The notes under the pieces were generated by a model. The model saw only the letters and a list, made by a program, of their open reading frames with translations. It was not told the origin of the DNA and made no database searches. From an uncultured Clostridia bacterium (GTDB lineage: Bacteria; Bacillota; Clostridia; TANB77; CAG-508): a stretch of 55,227 nucleotides of DNA. Both the position numbers and the translations under genes were made by a program. Where the stretch lies: positions 1 through 55,227 of the forward strand of contig CAKPAB010000004.1 in assembly GCA_934132805.1 (NCBI GenBank), in the 5' to 3' direction. How positions within the stretch are numbered: the first letter of the stretch is position 1; each line of letters begins with the position of its first letter. Positions 1-8,758 of the stretch are shown here, piece by piece.

Positions 1-779
1 TTTCTGAAAATTCTTCCCATTTCATATACTTTATCATATCCACCAACTATTAATCTTTTTAAGTTTAATTCTGTTGCAATTCTTAAATACATTGATAAGT
101 CTAATGCATTGTGATGTGTTATAAATGGCTTTGCTGTTGCTCCACCTGATATTGTGTTTAATATTGGTGTTTCAACTTCCAAGTAACCTTTTTCGTCTAG
201 TATTCTTCTTATTTCTGTTATTATTTTGCTTCTTGTTTCAAAAGTTTTCTTTACCTCAGGATTTATTATCAAATCAACATATCTTTGTCTATATCTTAAA
301 TCCGGGTCTTTTAATCCATGGAATTTCTCTGGTAATGGTCTTAATGATTTTGAAAGTAATGTTACTTCTTTTGCATGTACAGAAATTTCTTCAGTTCTTG
401 TTTTAAACACAAAACCTGTTATTCCAATAATATCACCAATATCATATGTTTTAAATGCTTTATAACTTTCTTCTCCTAAATCATTTATACTTACATAACT
501 TTGAATTTTTTCATCACTATCTTGTATTGTACAGAATGATGCTTTTCCCATAATTCTTTTTGCTATGATTCTTCCTGCAACAGTTACATCTTTTTGCTCA
601 AATTGTTCATAATTTGCTTTTATTTCTCCTGCTGAATTTGTTCTATTAAATTTTGTTATTTCAAATGGGTCTTTTCCTTCTTCTTGTAATTCCTTTAATT
701 TATCTCTTCTTATTTGCATTAGATGGTTTATATCTAATTCTTCTACTTCATTATTATTGTTATTATTATTTTCGCTCAT
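1..779 (-). CDS. lysS: Lysyl-tRNA synthetase (N-terminal part, cut by window edge)
   Basis: Class II lysyl-tRNA synthetase, which charges tRNA-Lys in the cytoplasm. About 259 codons are visible, from the start through the N-terminal OB-fold anticodon-binding domain (about residues 55-160) into the catalytic domain. Recognisable stretches are LPEKFHGLKDPDLRYRQRY and, in motif 1, GYLEVETPIL followed by GGATAKPFITHHN, a LysRS signature. The rest of the roughly 500-residue protein lies outside the window. The ATG is preceded by GGAAGGAG. It begins with an Asn-rich stretch (MSENNNNNNN), a low-complexity lead-in. It lies downstream of obgE, separated by a pair of GGGACGTTCC repeat arms; the left arm ends close to its ribosome site. 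Confidence 0.95.
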   Translation of the reverse strand, partial: MSENNNNNNNEVEELDINHLMQIRRDKLKELQEEGKDPFEITKFNRTNSAGEIKANYEQFEQKDVTVAGRIIAKRIMGKASFCTIQDSDEKIQSYVSINDLGEESYKAFKTYDIGDIIGITGFVFKTRTEEISVHAKEVTLLSKSLRPLPEKFHGLKDPDLRYRQRYVDLIINPEVKKTFETRSKIITEIRRILDEKGYLEVETPILNTISGGATAKPFITHHNALDLSMYLRIATELNLKRLIVGGYDKVYEMGRIFR

Positions 780-797
780 TTTAATTTCTCCTTCCAA

Positions 798-1035
798 GGG
801 ATTGAGGGACGTTCCTTTTTTTCCCCTTTTGCAGGGAATATGGGACACTCCTTCAAATCCTCCTTTTATTTATTTTTATTTTGTTTTTCATTTTAATTTT
901 ACATTTTATTTTTATAAAAGTTTATATTTCTGTTTTTGGTGTTTTGAAAAAATGCATTATACATAGTATTTGGGGAATAACGACTGTCCCTCAATCCCTT
1001 CAAAAAGGGAGAAAAAGGAACGTCCCTTAATCCCT
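798..1035. repeat. Paired GGGACGTTCC repeat arms between obgE and lysS
   Basis: Two inverted arms of about 54 bp (798-851 and 982-1035) flank about 130 bp of AT-rich sequence. Each arm reads outside-in as AGGGATTRAGGGACGTTCC, then a pyrimidine run, then a second degenerate GGGACA-type motif. The outer end of the right arm overlaps the 3' end of obgE and supplies its stop codon. The arrangement resembles a miniature inverted-repeat element or two facing REP-like units. No open reading frame of interest lies between the arms. Confidence 0.75.
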
Positions 1036-2301
1036 CCATTCAAGTTCCCAATCACTAATTTTGACTGTGTCACCTTCACATACACCAAGTTCTTTAAGTT
1101 TATCTTCAATTCCCATGTTTTTCAGACGTTTTTGGAAATAATACATAGACTCATTATCCTCAATATTAATTCTACCCATAAGCCTATCAACAGCTCTACC
1201 TTTAACATAGAAAACGCCGTCTTCTTCGTATGCTTCCCATTCTTGGTCTTTGTCTTGTAAAGTATATACTACCTTATCTTCAATTTCAACCAATTCTTCT
1301 TTTGGTAAAGTTTTTAGAACTTCTGTAACGTGGTCTATTAATTGTTCAACACCTTCACCTGTAACTGATGAAATTTTGAATAATTCTAATTTTTCTTTTT
1401 TAGCTAATTCTTCTAATTTTTTCAAATTCGTATCATCCTGCATACTGTCTATTTTTGTTGCAACTAATATCTGTTTTCGTTTTACCAACTTCTCACTATA
1501 TTTTGCAAGTTCTTTGTTTATTGTTTCGTAGTCTTCAATTGGATCTCTACCTTCTTGTCCAGAAACATCAATAAAGTGTAATAGTAATCTTGTTCTTTCA
1601 ACATGTCTTAAAAATTGAATTCCAAGTCCTACGCCTTCACTTGCACCTTCTATAATTCCTGGTATATCGGCTATTACAAAACCATCACCATTTTTTGTTT
1701 TTACAACCCCTAAATTTGGATTTATTGTTGTAAAGTGATAATTTGCAATTTTAGGTCTTGCATCAGTTACTGTTGATAAGAATGTTGACTTTCCAACATT
1801 TGGGAATCCTAGCAAACCTACATCAGCCAATAATTTTAGCTCTAATATTAATTCTTTTTCTTCTCCTTTTTCTCCATCTTCCGAAAATCTAGGAGCTTGT
1901 CTTGTAGGTGTTGCAAAGTGTGAATTTCCTCTTCCACCTCTACCACCTTTTAATATTAGTTCCTTTTGGTTTGGCTTAGATAAGTCTGCAACAACTTTTC
2001 CTGTTTCTGCATCTTTTACAACTGTTCCAATTGGTACCTTAATATACAAATCCTCTCCATATTTGCCATTGCAACGGTTTCCACTTCCATTTTCGCCATC
2101 TTTTGCTTTAAATTTTCTGTTATATCTAAAATCGATTAGTGTATTTTTATCTTTATCAACTTGAAAATAGATATTTCCTCCATTTCCGCCGTCTCCTCCA
2201 TCAGGTCCACCTGCAGCCACATATTTTTCTCTTCTAAATGTTGCAGCTCCATTTCCACCATTTCCTGATTTAATCATTATTTTTGTATAATCTGTAAACA
2301 T
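1027..2301 (-). CDS. obgE: GTPase ObgE/CgtA
   Basis: Obg-family GTPase involved in 50S ribosome maturation and stress control. The 424 residues match the usual length. The Gly-rich Obg domain comes first (IKSGNGGNGAATFRREKYV, GDGGNGG repeats), then the G domain with P-loop GFPNVGKST near residue 165, switch region TTINPNLG, DIPGIIEGA, and the C-terminal OCT domain ending near ISDWELEWRD. The ATG has GGGAGAG upstream. The last two codons and the TAA stop lie within the downstream repeat arm, so the native C-terminus may have been altered by one or two residues. It lies between trpS and lysS, with a repeat on both sides. Confidence 0.97.
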   Translation of the reverse strand: MFTDYTKIMIKSGNGGNGAATFRREKYVAAGGPDGGDGGNGGNIYFQVDKDKNTLIDFRYNRKFKAKDGENGSGNRCNGKYGEDLYIKVPIGTVVKDAETGKVVADLSKPNQKELILKGGRGGRGNSHFATPTRQAPRFSEDGEKGEEKELILELKLLADVGLLGFPNVGKSTFLSTVTDARPKIANYHFTTINPNLGVVKTKNGDGFVIADIPGIIEGASEGVGLGIQFLRHVERTRLLLHFIDVSGQEGRDPIEDYETINKELAKYSEKLVKRKQILVATKIDSMQDDTNLKKLEELAKKEKLELFKISSVTGEGVEQLIDHVTEVLKTLPKEELVEIEDKVVYTLQDKDQEWEAYEEDGVFYVKGRAVDRLMGRINIEDNESMYYFQKRLKNMGIEDKLKELGVCEGDTVKISDWELEWRD

Positions 2302-2320
2302 TCGTCTCTCCCTTCGCTCC

Positions 2321-2395
2321 TGTCAATAGGGACGGGCCTTTTTGACAACTTAATTTGCTTACTCGCTTGTCAAAAAGGGGCGTCCCTATTGACAA
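2321..2395. repeat. Palindromic GGGACG repeat between trpS and obgE
   Basis: An imperfect 75-bp palindrome bounded by TGTCAATAGGGACG and its exact complement CGTCCCTATTGACA, with inner TTTTTGACAA/TTGTCAAAAA arms. It starts 19 bp upstream of the obgE ATG and overlaps the 3' end of trpS: the terminal TGTCAATAG is read in frame as Cys-Gln-stop of TrpS. It belongs to the same family as 7155-7222, 45109-45179 and 47208-47285. Confidence 0.85.
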
Positions 2396-3399
2396 TAATC
2401 AAGCATCATTGCTTTTTTTACTTTTTTCATTGTTTCTTTTGCGACTGTTCTTGCCTTTTCAGTACCTTCCATTAGAATTTTGTCAACTTCTTCTGGATGA
2501 GCTTCATAATATGCTCTTTTTTCTCTAATTGGTCTTAATTCTTCAATTATATTTTTAGCCAATTGTTTTTTACAAGCAACACATCCACGTTTTCCAGCTT
2601 TGCATTCCTCACATACTATTTTTACATCATCTTTTGGTGTAAACAAATTATGATAATATGCAACCATACATATATTAGGGTTTCCTGGATCATCTTTTTT
2701 TATTCTTGCTGGATCTGTTACAGCACTCATAACTTTTTTTGTTATTTCTTCTTCACTATCTGATAAGTAAATAGCATTTCCTAGTGATTTTCCCATTTTT
2801 TCGTTTCCATCTAGCCCTTTTATTCTTTTTGAACTTGATAAAACTGCTTTTGGTTCTTTTAAAACTCCCTCACCATATATGCTGTTGAATTTTCTAACTA
2901 TTTCTCTGCATTGCTCAATTAGTGGTAATTGGTCTTCTCCAACCGGTACTAATTCACCTTCAAACGTAGTTATATCAGCAGCCTGGCTTACTGGATATCC
3001 TAAAAATCCATATGTTACACTTTCTCCAAATATGTCTCTTTTTTGTGCTATTTCTGTTTTTACTGTTGGGTTTCTTTCTAGTCTTGCAATTGTTACTAAG
3101 TTTGAATAAAATACTGTTAATTCTGCTGTTTCTGGTATCATTGATTGTATATATATTGTTGTTTTTTTAGGGTCTATTCCTACTGATAAATAGTCCATTG
3201 CTACTTCTCTTACATTTTTTCTAACTTTTTCTGGATTATTAAAATTATCTGTAAGTGCTTGTACATCAGCTATTAATATATATTGCTCATATTCTGGATT
3301 ATTTTGCATCTCAATTCTTGTTTTTAGTGATCCAAAATAATGTCCTATATGTAATTTTCCTGTTGGTCTATCTCCTGTTAATATTCTCTTTTTTTCCAT
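2386..3399 (-). CDS. trpS: Tryptophanyl-tRNA synthetase, Fe-S type
   Basis: Class I synthetase charging tRNA-Trp. The HIGH-type motif is HIGHYFGS near residue 20, and the KMSKS-type loop is KMGKSLGN near 200. I chose the second in-frame ATG because the upstream one (ATGAAGGTGG) itself forms the ribosome site; the product is 337 residues. In the C-terminal domain four cysteines follow C-x21-C-x6-C-x2-C (NIC, EEC, GC, AC), close to the C-x22-C-x6-C-x2-C [4Fe-4S] motif known from Thermotoga maritima TrpRS. The protein ends in Cys-Gln encoded by the downstream repeat. It has its own promoter and is divergent from dapA. Confidence 0.96.
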   Translation of the reverse strand: MEKKRILTGDRPTGKLHIGHYFGSLKTRIEMQNNPEYEQYILIADVQALTDNFNNPEKVRKNVREVAMDYLSVGIDPKKTTIYIQSMIPETAELTVFYSNLVTIARLERNPTVKTEIAQKRDIFGESVTYGFLGYPVSQAADITTFEGELVPVGEDQLPLIEQCREIVRKFNSIYGEGVLKEPKAVLSSSKRIKGLDGNEKMGKSLGNAIYLSDSEEEITKKVMSAVTDPARIKKDDPGNPNICMVAYYHNLFTPKDDVKIVCEECKAGKRGCVACKKQLAKNIIEELRPIREKRAYYEAHPEEVDKILMEGTEKARTVAKETMKKVKKAMMLDYCQ

Positions 3400-3461
3400 T
3401 TTTTCCACCTTCATTTTGATTATTTGCTATATTGCAAATCTTGATAAACATTGATGTTAAA

Positions 3462-3490
3462 AGTATATCATATATTAAATAAAATTTCAA
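3462..3490 (-). promoter_or_regulatory. Sigma-A-type promoter of trpS
   Basis: Minus strand TTGAAA (3490-3485), 17-bp spacer, TATACT (3467-3462), about 65 bp upstream of the trpS start. A small ATTTGC/GCAAAT hairpin lies in the leader. No T-box motif was seen. Confidence 0.6.
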
Positions 3491-3499
3491 ATAAAATCG

Positions 3500-3529
3500 T
3501 TGACTTTGTTAATTTTTTTGAAATATTAT
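3500..3529 (+). promoter_or_regulatory. Sigma-A-type promoter of dapA
   Basis: TTGACT (3500-3505), 18-bp spacer, TATTAT (3524-3529), followed by AAAGGAGA seven bases before the dapA ATG. Confidence 0.55.
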
Positions 3530-3557
3530 CATAATATTAAGAAAAGGAGAAATTTAC

Positions 3558-4420
3558 ATGAAAAAAATTTTATTTAAAGGTGCAGGCTCTGCTGTACCAA
3601 CACCATTTTGTGAAGATGGTATCAATTTAAAAGAATTTAAAAATTTTTTGCGTTTTCAAATTGAAAATGATATTGATGCATTAATTGTATGTGGTACAAC
3701 TGGTGAAAGTTCAACAATGACAGAACAAGAAAAAATTGATACAATTACATGTGCTATTGACATTGTAAGAAATGAATATTCAAAAAAAATTCCAATAATT
3801 GCTGGGACCGGCTCTAACAATACTTTAGAAGCTATAAAAATGTCTAAAATTGCTGAGGCATTAGGTGTAGATGGAGTTTTAGTCGTTACTCCATATTATA
3901 ATAAAACAACTCAAAGAGGCTTAATAGCTCATTATAAAGCTATTGCAGAAAGTATTAGTATCCCTATTATTTTATATAATGTACCTAGTAGAACTGGAAT
4001 GAATATTGAGCCAGAAACATGTTTTGAATTGTCGGAGATTGATAATATTGTTGCTATAAAAGAAGCCAGCCGGAAGCATTTCACAAGTCGCCAAAATTGC
4101 TCATTTGTGTGGTGATAATTTGCATATTTATTCTGGTAATGATGACCAAGCAATTCCTATTTGCTCTTTGGGTGGCTTGGGTGTTATTTCAGTTTTATCA
4201 AATATCAAGCCTAAATTTACCCATGATATGGTTTGGAATTTTTTAAATGGTAACATTGAAACAGCTAAAAATATGCAATTAGAAAGTCTTCCTTTGATAG
4301 ATGAACTTTTTGCAGAAGTCAACCCTATTCCTGTTAAAGCCACTTTGAATAAAATGGGATTTAAGTTTGGTAGTCCTAGGTTACCTTTAATTGAACAAAT
4401 AGAACAAAAGCGGACATTAA
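3558..4420 (+). CDS. dapA: 4-hydroxy-tetrahydrodipicolinate synthase, reading frame shifted +1 at CGG
   Basis: DapA condenses pyruvate with aspartate semialdehyde in lysine/diaminopimelate synthesis. Family marks: GTTGESSTM near residue 45, YNVPSRTGMN (catalytic Tyr) near 135, and AIKEAS with the Schiff-base lysine near 165. Three codons after that lysine the frame breaks at AGC CGG AAG (CGG at 4071-4073). Skipping the C gives A-S-G-S-I-S-Q-V-A-K-I-A-H, the expected continuation, and the +1 frame then carries the whole C-terminal half. A second in-frame CGG (4411-4413) follows IEQIEQK; a +1 shift there gives Gly-His-stop and a 286-residue protein, near the family's roughly 290. Read as Arg instead, it runs on into a hydrophobic tail to 4533 (324 residues). 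Without recoding this is a pseudogene. Confidence 0.85.
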
Positions 4421-4500
4421 TAACATTATTATTTATTAAGGTTTTTTTAAGTCCGCGTCTTTGTTCGTGCACGAAATTTGCTTTATGCAAATTTCTGTGC
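4412..4500. other. Hairpin-rich gap between convergent dapA and mutS
   Basis: One hairpin pairs GCGGAC (in the last dapA codons) with GTCCGC at 4451-4456. A second, 4469-4500, pairs GCAC-GAAATTTGC with GCAAATTTC-TGTGC around a TTTAT loop. Neither has a clean T-run directly after the stem, so terminator function for either gene is only possible. Confidence 0.45.
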
Positions 4501-4507
4501 AAAGTAT

Positions 4508-7120
4508 TTATTTCATTTTTTCTTTTATTCTAACCAAAGTATTCAAAGCATCAATTGGAGTTAACTCATTTAAGTTAACCTTGTCAATCTCATGTGCAAT
4601 TTCTGCCAACTTGTAATTAAACATATCAAATTGTCCCTCAACAGCCTTCTTACTCTCTTTTTCTTGTTTTTTACCAGTTAAGATATTTTTTCTTTCAAGC
4701 CCTCTTAAAATTCCGTCTGCTTTTTGCGTTACAGCCTTTGGCACACCTGCTAAACGAGCAACGTGGATACCATAACTTTCGTCTGTTCCACCTCTTAAGA
4801 TTTTTCTTAAAAAGATAATATCTTCACCTTTTTCTTTAACAGCAATGTTATAATTTTTTACTCCTTCAAGCTTTTCTTCTAACTCTGTTAATTCATGGTA
4901 ATGTGTTGCAAATAATGTTTTAGCGCCACATTTTTCTTTATCTGCAATGTATTCTGCAACTGCCCAAGCAATTGATAAACCGTCATATGTTGATGTTCCT
5001 CTTCCTATTTCATCTAATATTACTAAACTGTTTGATGTTGCTTCTTTAAGAATTGTTGCAACTTCCATCATTTCTACCATAAATGTACTTTGTCCCATAC
5101 TTAAGTCGTCTGATGCTCCAACCCTTGTAAATATTTTATCTACAACACCTATGTGTGCTTCTGATGCTGGTACAAATGAGCCTACTTGTGCCATTAATGT
5201 GATTAATGCAACTTGTCTCATATATGTTGATTTTCCTGCCATATTAGGCCCTGTTATAATTGATAATCTATTTTCTTCTTTATCAAGATATGTATCATTT
5301 TCAACAAATACGCCTGTTCCAAGCATTTTGTCTATTACAGGATGTCTTCCACCTTTAATCTCCAAAATTCCTGAATCATCTACTTCTGGCATACAATAAT
5401 TTAAATCTTCTGCTACTGTTGCAAATGATGTAAGTACATCTAATGTTGATACAATGTTTGCTGATTTTTGTAGTCTTTTTACATTTTTAGCAATTTCGTT
5501 TCTTATTTGTACAAAAGCGTTATATTCTAAGTTTACAACTTTTTCTTCTGCTCCAAGTATTTGATTTTCTAGGTTTTTCAAGTCTTCTGTTATAAATCTT
5601 TCCGCATTTGTTAATGTTTGTTTTCTAACAAATCTTTCTGGCACTTGGTCTAAATATGATTTTGTAACTTCTATGAAATATCCAAATACTTTGTTAAATC
5701 CAACTTTTAAATTTTTAATTCCTGTTTTTTCTCTTTCTTCTGCTTCTAGTTGAATTATCCAATTTTTGCCCTCTGTTGTAGCAGTCTTCAACTTATCTAT
5801 TTCTTCATCATATCCAAGTTTGATAATTCCACCGTCTTTTACTGTCATTGGTGGGTCTTCTACTATTGATTTATCAACAAGTTCATAGATGTCTTGTAAT
5901 TCATCTAAGTTTTCATATAAATCTTTAAGCATAGGAGAATTTACATTTGCTAATACCTTTTTCAAATCTGGTAATTTTGATAATGAATTTTTCAATGTTA
6001 TCATATCTCTTGCATTTGCATTACCATAAGCCATTTTGCCAGCAAGACGTTCAATGTCATATACTTTTTTAAGATTTTCTATAACATCTCCTCTTAAAAT
6101 AACATCATCTTTTAATTCTTTTACAGACTCTAGTCTTCTATTAATTTCTGTTGTATCTATAAGTGGGTCATTAAGCCATCTTCTTAAGGCTCTTCCTCCC
6201 ATTGAAGTTGATGTTTTATCTAGTACCCATAAAAGTGTCCCTTTTTTGGATTTATCTCTCATTTTTTCAGTTATTTCAAGGTTTCTTCTTGCATTGATAT
6301 CAAGCGACATATATTTTGAAATATTGTAAACTGTTATCTTGTTGATGTGGTCAAGTGTTGTCATTTGAGTTTGTTCAATATATTCAATTAATGCATTTAT
6401 TGAACAAACTGCTAATGTTTTATCAGCAATATTTGCTATTTCTTTTTGATTACTATCAACAAAATTAAATCTATATCTTATTTTTTCTACATCATCTGTA
6501 AAAAATTTATCACTAAATCTTGTAATATAAGAGTCAAATCTTTCTTTTATCTTGTCCATTTCTTCTTGGCAATCTGACATCATACTATTTATAACAAGTT
6601 CTGATGGCATATATCTTGCAATTTCATCTAGAACTAATGGGAAGTTTTGGTTGTCCTTTATTTCTGCAGAATAAAATTCACCTGTTGAAATATCACATAC
6701 ACTAATTCCAAAATAAATTCCCGATTTAAAAATTGACATTATGAAATTATTTTTTCTTTCTTCTAGCATGTTACTATCAACTACAGTTCCTGGTGTTACA
6801 ACTCTTATAACACCTCTTTTTACTATTCCTTTTGCAGTTTTTGGATCTTCTAATTGCTCACATATTGCAACTTTATATCCTTTTGCAATTAATCTTGATA
6901 TATATATTTCCGCAGCATGATGTGGAATTCCACACATTGGAGCCCTCTCTTCTTGTCCACAATCTTTTCCTGTTAACGTTAACTCTAGTTCTCTTGACGC
7001 AGTAACTGCATCATCAAAAAACATTTCATAAAAGTCTCCTAATCTATAAAATAAGATACAATCTTTGTATTGTTCTTTTGTTTCAAGATATTTTTGCATC
7101 ATTGGTGAGAATTCTGCCAT
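4508..7120 (-). CDS. mutS: DNA mismatch repair protein MutS
   Basis: Recognises mismatches and recruits MutL. It has 870 residues. The mismatch-binding domain carries the GDFYEMF motif (phenylalanine wedge and Glu) near residue 30. The ATPase has Walker A TGPNMAGKST, signature STFMVEM and Walker B ILDEIGRGTST, followed by ATHYHEL. I start at MAEFSPMMQKYLETK, preceded by AAAGGAAG; an in-frame extension upstream runs through the repeat and is not family-like. It is downstream of miaB, the common Bacillota order (mutL is not in the window), with a GGGACG palindrome between the two. Confidence 0.98.
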   Translation of the reverse strand: MAEFSPMMQKYLETKEQYKDCILFYRLGDFYEMFFDDAVTASRELELTLTGKDCGQEERAPMCGIPHHAAEIYISRLIAKGYKVAICEQLEDPKTAKGIVKRGVIRVVTPGTVVDSNMLEERKNNFIMSIFKSGIYFGISVCDISTGEFYSAEIKDNQNFPLVLDEIARYMPSELVINSMMSDCQEEMDKIKERFDSYITRFSDKFFTDDVEKIRYRFNFVDSNQKEIANIADKTLAVCSINALIEYIEQTQMTTLDHINKITVYNISKYMSLDINARRNLEITEKMRDKSKKGTLLWVLDKTSTSMGGRALRRWLNDPLIDTTEINRRLESVKELKDDVILRGDVIENLKKVYDIERLAGKMAYGNANARDMITLKNSLSKLPDLKKVLANVNSPMLKDLYENLDELQDIYELVDKSIVEDPPMTVKDGGIIKLGYDEEIDKLKTATTEGKNWIIQLEAEEREKTGIKNLKVGFNKVFGYFIEVTKSYLDQVPERFVRKQTLTNAERFITEDLKNLENQILGAEEKVVNLEYNAFVQIRNEIAKNVKRLQKSANIVSTLDVLTSFATVAEDLNYCMPEVDDSGILEIKGGRHPVIDKMLGTGVFVENDTYLDKEENRLSIITGPNMAGKSTYMRQVALITLMAQVGSFVPASEAHIGVVDKIFTRVGASDDLSMGQSTFMVEMMEVATILKEATSNSLVILDEIGRGTSTYDGLSIAWAVAEYIADKEKCGAKTLFATHYHELTELEEKLEGVKNYNIAVKEKGEDIIFLRKILRGGTDESYGIHVARLAGVPKAVTQKADGILRGLERKNILTGKKQEKESKKAVEGQFDMFNYKLAEIAHEIDKVNLNELTPIDALNTLVRIKEKMK

Positions 7121-7154
7121 ATTTATTACTTCCTTTCTTGCCTTTTCTGTTAAC

Positions 7155-7222
7155 TTGTCAATAGGGACGCCCTTTCTTGACAAGTTTTTATTTCTGTCAA
7201 AAAGGGGCGTCCCTATTGACAA
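7155..7222. repeat. Palindromic GGGACG repeat between miaB and mutS
   Basis: A 68-bp palindrome with TGTCAATAGGGACG at one end and CGTCCCTATTGACA at the other, plus inner TTGACAAG/TTTCTGTCAA arms. It overlaps the 3' end of miaB, where TGTCAATAG is read as Cys-Gln-stop, exactly as in trpS. It starts 35 bp upstream of mutS. Confidence 0.85.
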
Positions 7223-8625
7223 CCTTTCAAATACCACATATGCTCAGAAACTATTTTAAGTTCTACTATATTTCCAATTAAGTTTTTGTCACCTTCAAAA
7301 ATAACAACTTTATTACTATCTGTTCTGCCAGTAAGCATATCCGGATTATTTTTGCTAGTGCCTTCTACTAAAACTTTTTGTGTAGTTCCAACATATTTTT
7401 TATTATTTTCCGCAATTTGACTTTCAACTAAAGCTTTTAATTTATCAAATCTTACATGTTTTTGTTCTTCTGAAATTTGATTTTTCATTCTGTTTCCTGG
7501 TGTTCCAACTCTTCTTGAATAAATAAACATATATACTTGTTCAAATTTTACTTTTTCTACTACGTCTAATGTGTCTTCAAATTCTTCATCTGTTTCACCT
7601 GGGAAACCTACAATTATATCTGTAGATAGTGTTAAGTTTGGTATTCCTGCTTTCATTTTTTCTACTAATTTTAGGTATTGTTCCTTAGTATATTTTCTAT
7701 TCATTTCTTTTAATACTTTTGTATTTCCAGATTGTAATGGTAAATGTACTAATTTACATACTTTATCACATTCTGCAATTGCTTTAATTACATCATCTGT
7801 AAAGTCTTTTGGATGTGGTGATACAAATCTTATTCTTTCTATTCCATCTATTTTGTTTACTGCTCTTAGTAATGTTGCAAATGAATTTATGCCTTCATAT
7901 TCTTCAAATTCTATACCTTTTTCACGTTCCACTCTTAAATATGAATTTACATTTTGTCCTAAAAGCGTAATTTCTTTATATCCTTGTTTTGCAAGTTCTT
8001 TTACTTCTTCAATTATTGCTTTAGGTTTTCTACTTCTTTCTCTTCCACGTACATAAGGAACTATGCAATAACTACAGAAATTATTGCATCCATTCATTAT
8101 TGTTACAGATGCTTTTATGCTACTATCTCTTCTTATTGGCAAGCCTTCATATACTTTTCCATCTATGTCTAGTATATCTTCTAATTTTGTTTTGTTTTCT
8201 ATAACTTCATATAAATCTTGTGGAAATTTATGTAGTGTATGTGTTCCAAATATTATGTCTGTATATGGATAGCTTTCTTTTATTTTGTCTGTAATATGTT
8301 TTTCTTGCATCATACATCCACCAATTGCTATAATTGTTCCGCGTTCTTCTTTTATTTTTTTTAGTTCTCCTAATTTTCCAAATAGCTTGTCCTCTGCATT
8401 TTCTCTTACACAACATGTGTTGAACAATGCTAAGTCTGCTTCTTTTTGATTTTCTGTTTTTGTATATCCCATTTCTTCTAGCATTCCACATAATTTTTCT
8501 GAGTCATTTTCATTTAGTTGACATCCCATTGTTAGTATACTATATTTTAGATTTTTATTTTGGTTTATTTTTTTTACTTTTTTTATATATTCTTTTTGTT
8601 CTTTTATTTCATTTTCTGTGTTCAA
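7213..8625 (-). CDS. miaB: tRNA-2-methylthio-N6-dimethylallyladenosine synthase MiaB
   Basis: Radical-SAM methylthiotransferase modifying A37 of tRNAs reading UNN codons. It has 470 residues. The N-terminal UPF0004 domain has cluster cysteines in TMGCQLNENDSEK, FNTCCVRENAE and GGCMMQEK. The radical-SAM motif is CNNFCSYCIVPYVRGRERSR near residue 180, followed by a C-terminal TRAM domain. The start is TTG, chosen because AGGTAGGA lies just upstream and no in-frame ATG precedes the conserved region. The last residues KGCQ include Cys-Gln from the repeat. Presumably co-transcribed with mutS. Confidence 0.96.
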   Translation of the reverse strand: MNTENEIKEQKEYIKKVKKINQNKNLKYSILTMGCQLNENDSEKLCGMLEEMGYTKTENQKEADLALFNTCCVRENAEDKLFGKLGELKKIKEERGTIIAIGGCMMQEKHITDKIKESYPYTDIIFGTHTLHKFPQDLYEVIENKTKLEDILDIDGKVYEGLPIRRDSSIKASVTIMNGCNNFCSYCIVPYVRGRERSRKPKAIIEEVKELAKQGYKEITLLGQNVNSYLRVEREKGIEFEEYEGINSFATLLRAVNKIDGIERIRFVSPHPKDFTDDVIKAIAECDKVCKLVHLPLQSGNTKVLKEMNRKYTKEQYLKLVEKMKAGIPNLTLSTDIIVGFPGETDEEFEDTLDVVEKVKFEQVYMFIYSRRVGTPGNRMKNQISEEQKHVRFDKLKALVESQIAENNKKYVGTTQKVLVEGTSKNNPDMLTGRTDSNKVVIFEGDKNLIGNIVELKIVSEHMWYLKGCQ

Positions 8626-8718
8626 TTTATATTCCTACCTTTCAACTTATGTTTTTATTTACATTTGCTATGCTTTATTTTAATATAATTTGTCGTATTT
8701 TGCAAGATGTTTTTTGTA

Positions 8719-8757
8719 AAATAAAAAGAGCTTCTGCAAAGAAACTCTTTTTATTTG
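8719..8757 (-). terminator. Terminator after the DUF308 gene
   Basis: AAATAAAAAGAG pairs with CTCTTTTTATTT around a 14-base loop, directly after the DUF308 stop. T-rich on both sides, so it may act in both directions. Confidence 0.75.
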
Positions 8758-8758
8758 A

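Noticed and set aside
4421..4533. Hydrophobic DapA C-terminal extension as a membrane anchor
   Set aside because: It runs through a hairpin-rich intergenic segment, is not family-like, and arises only if the second CGG is read as Arg.
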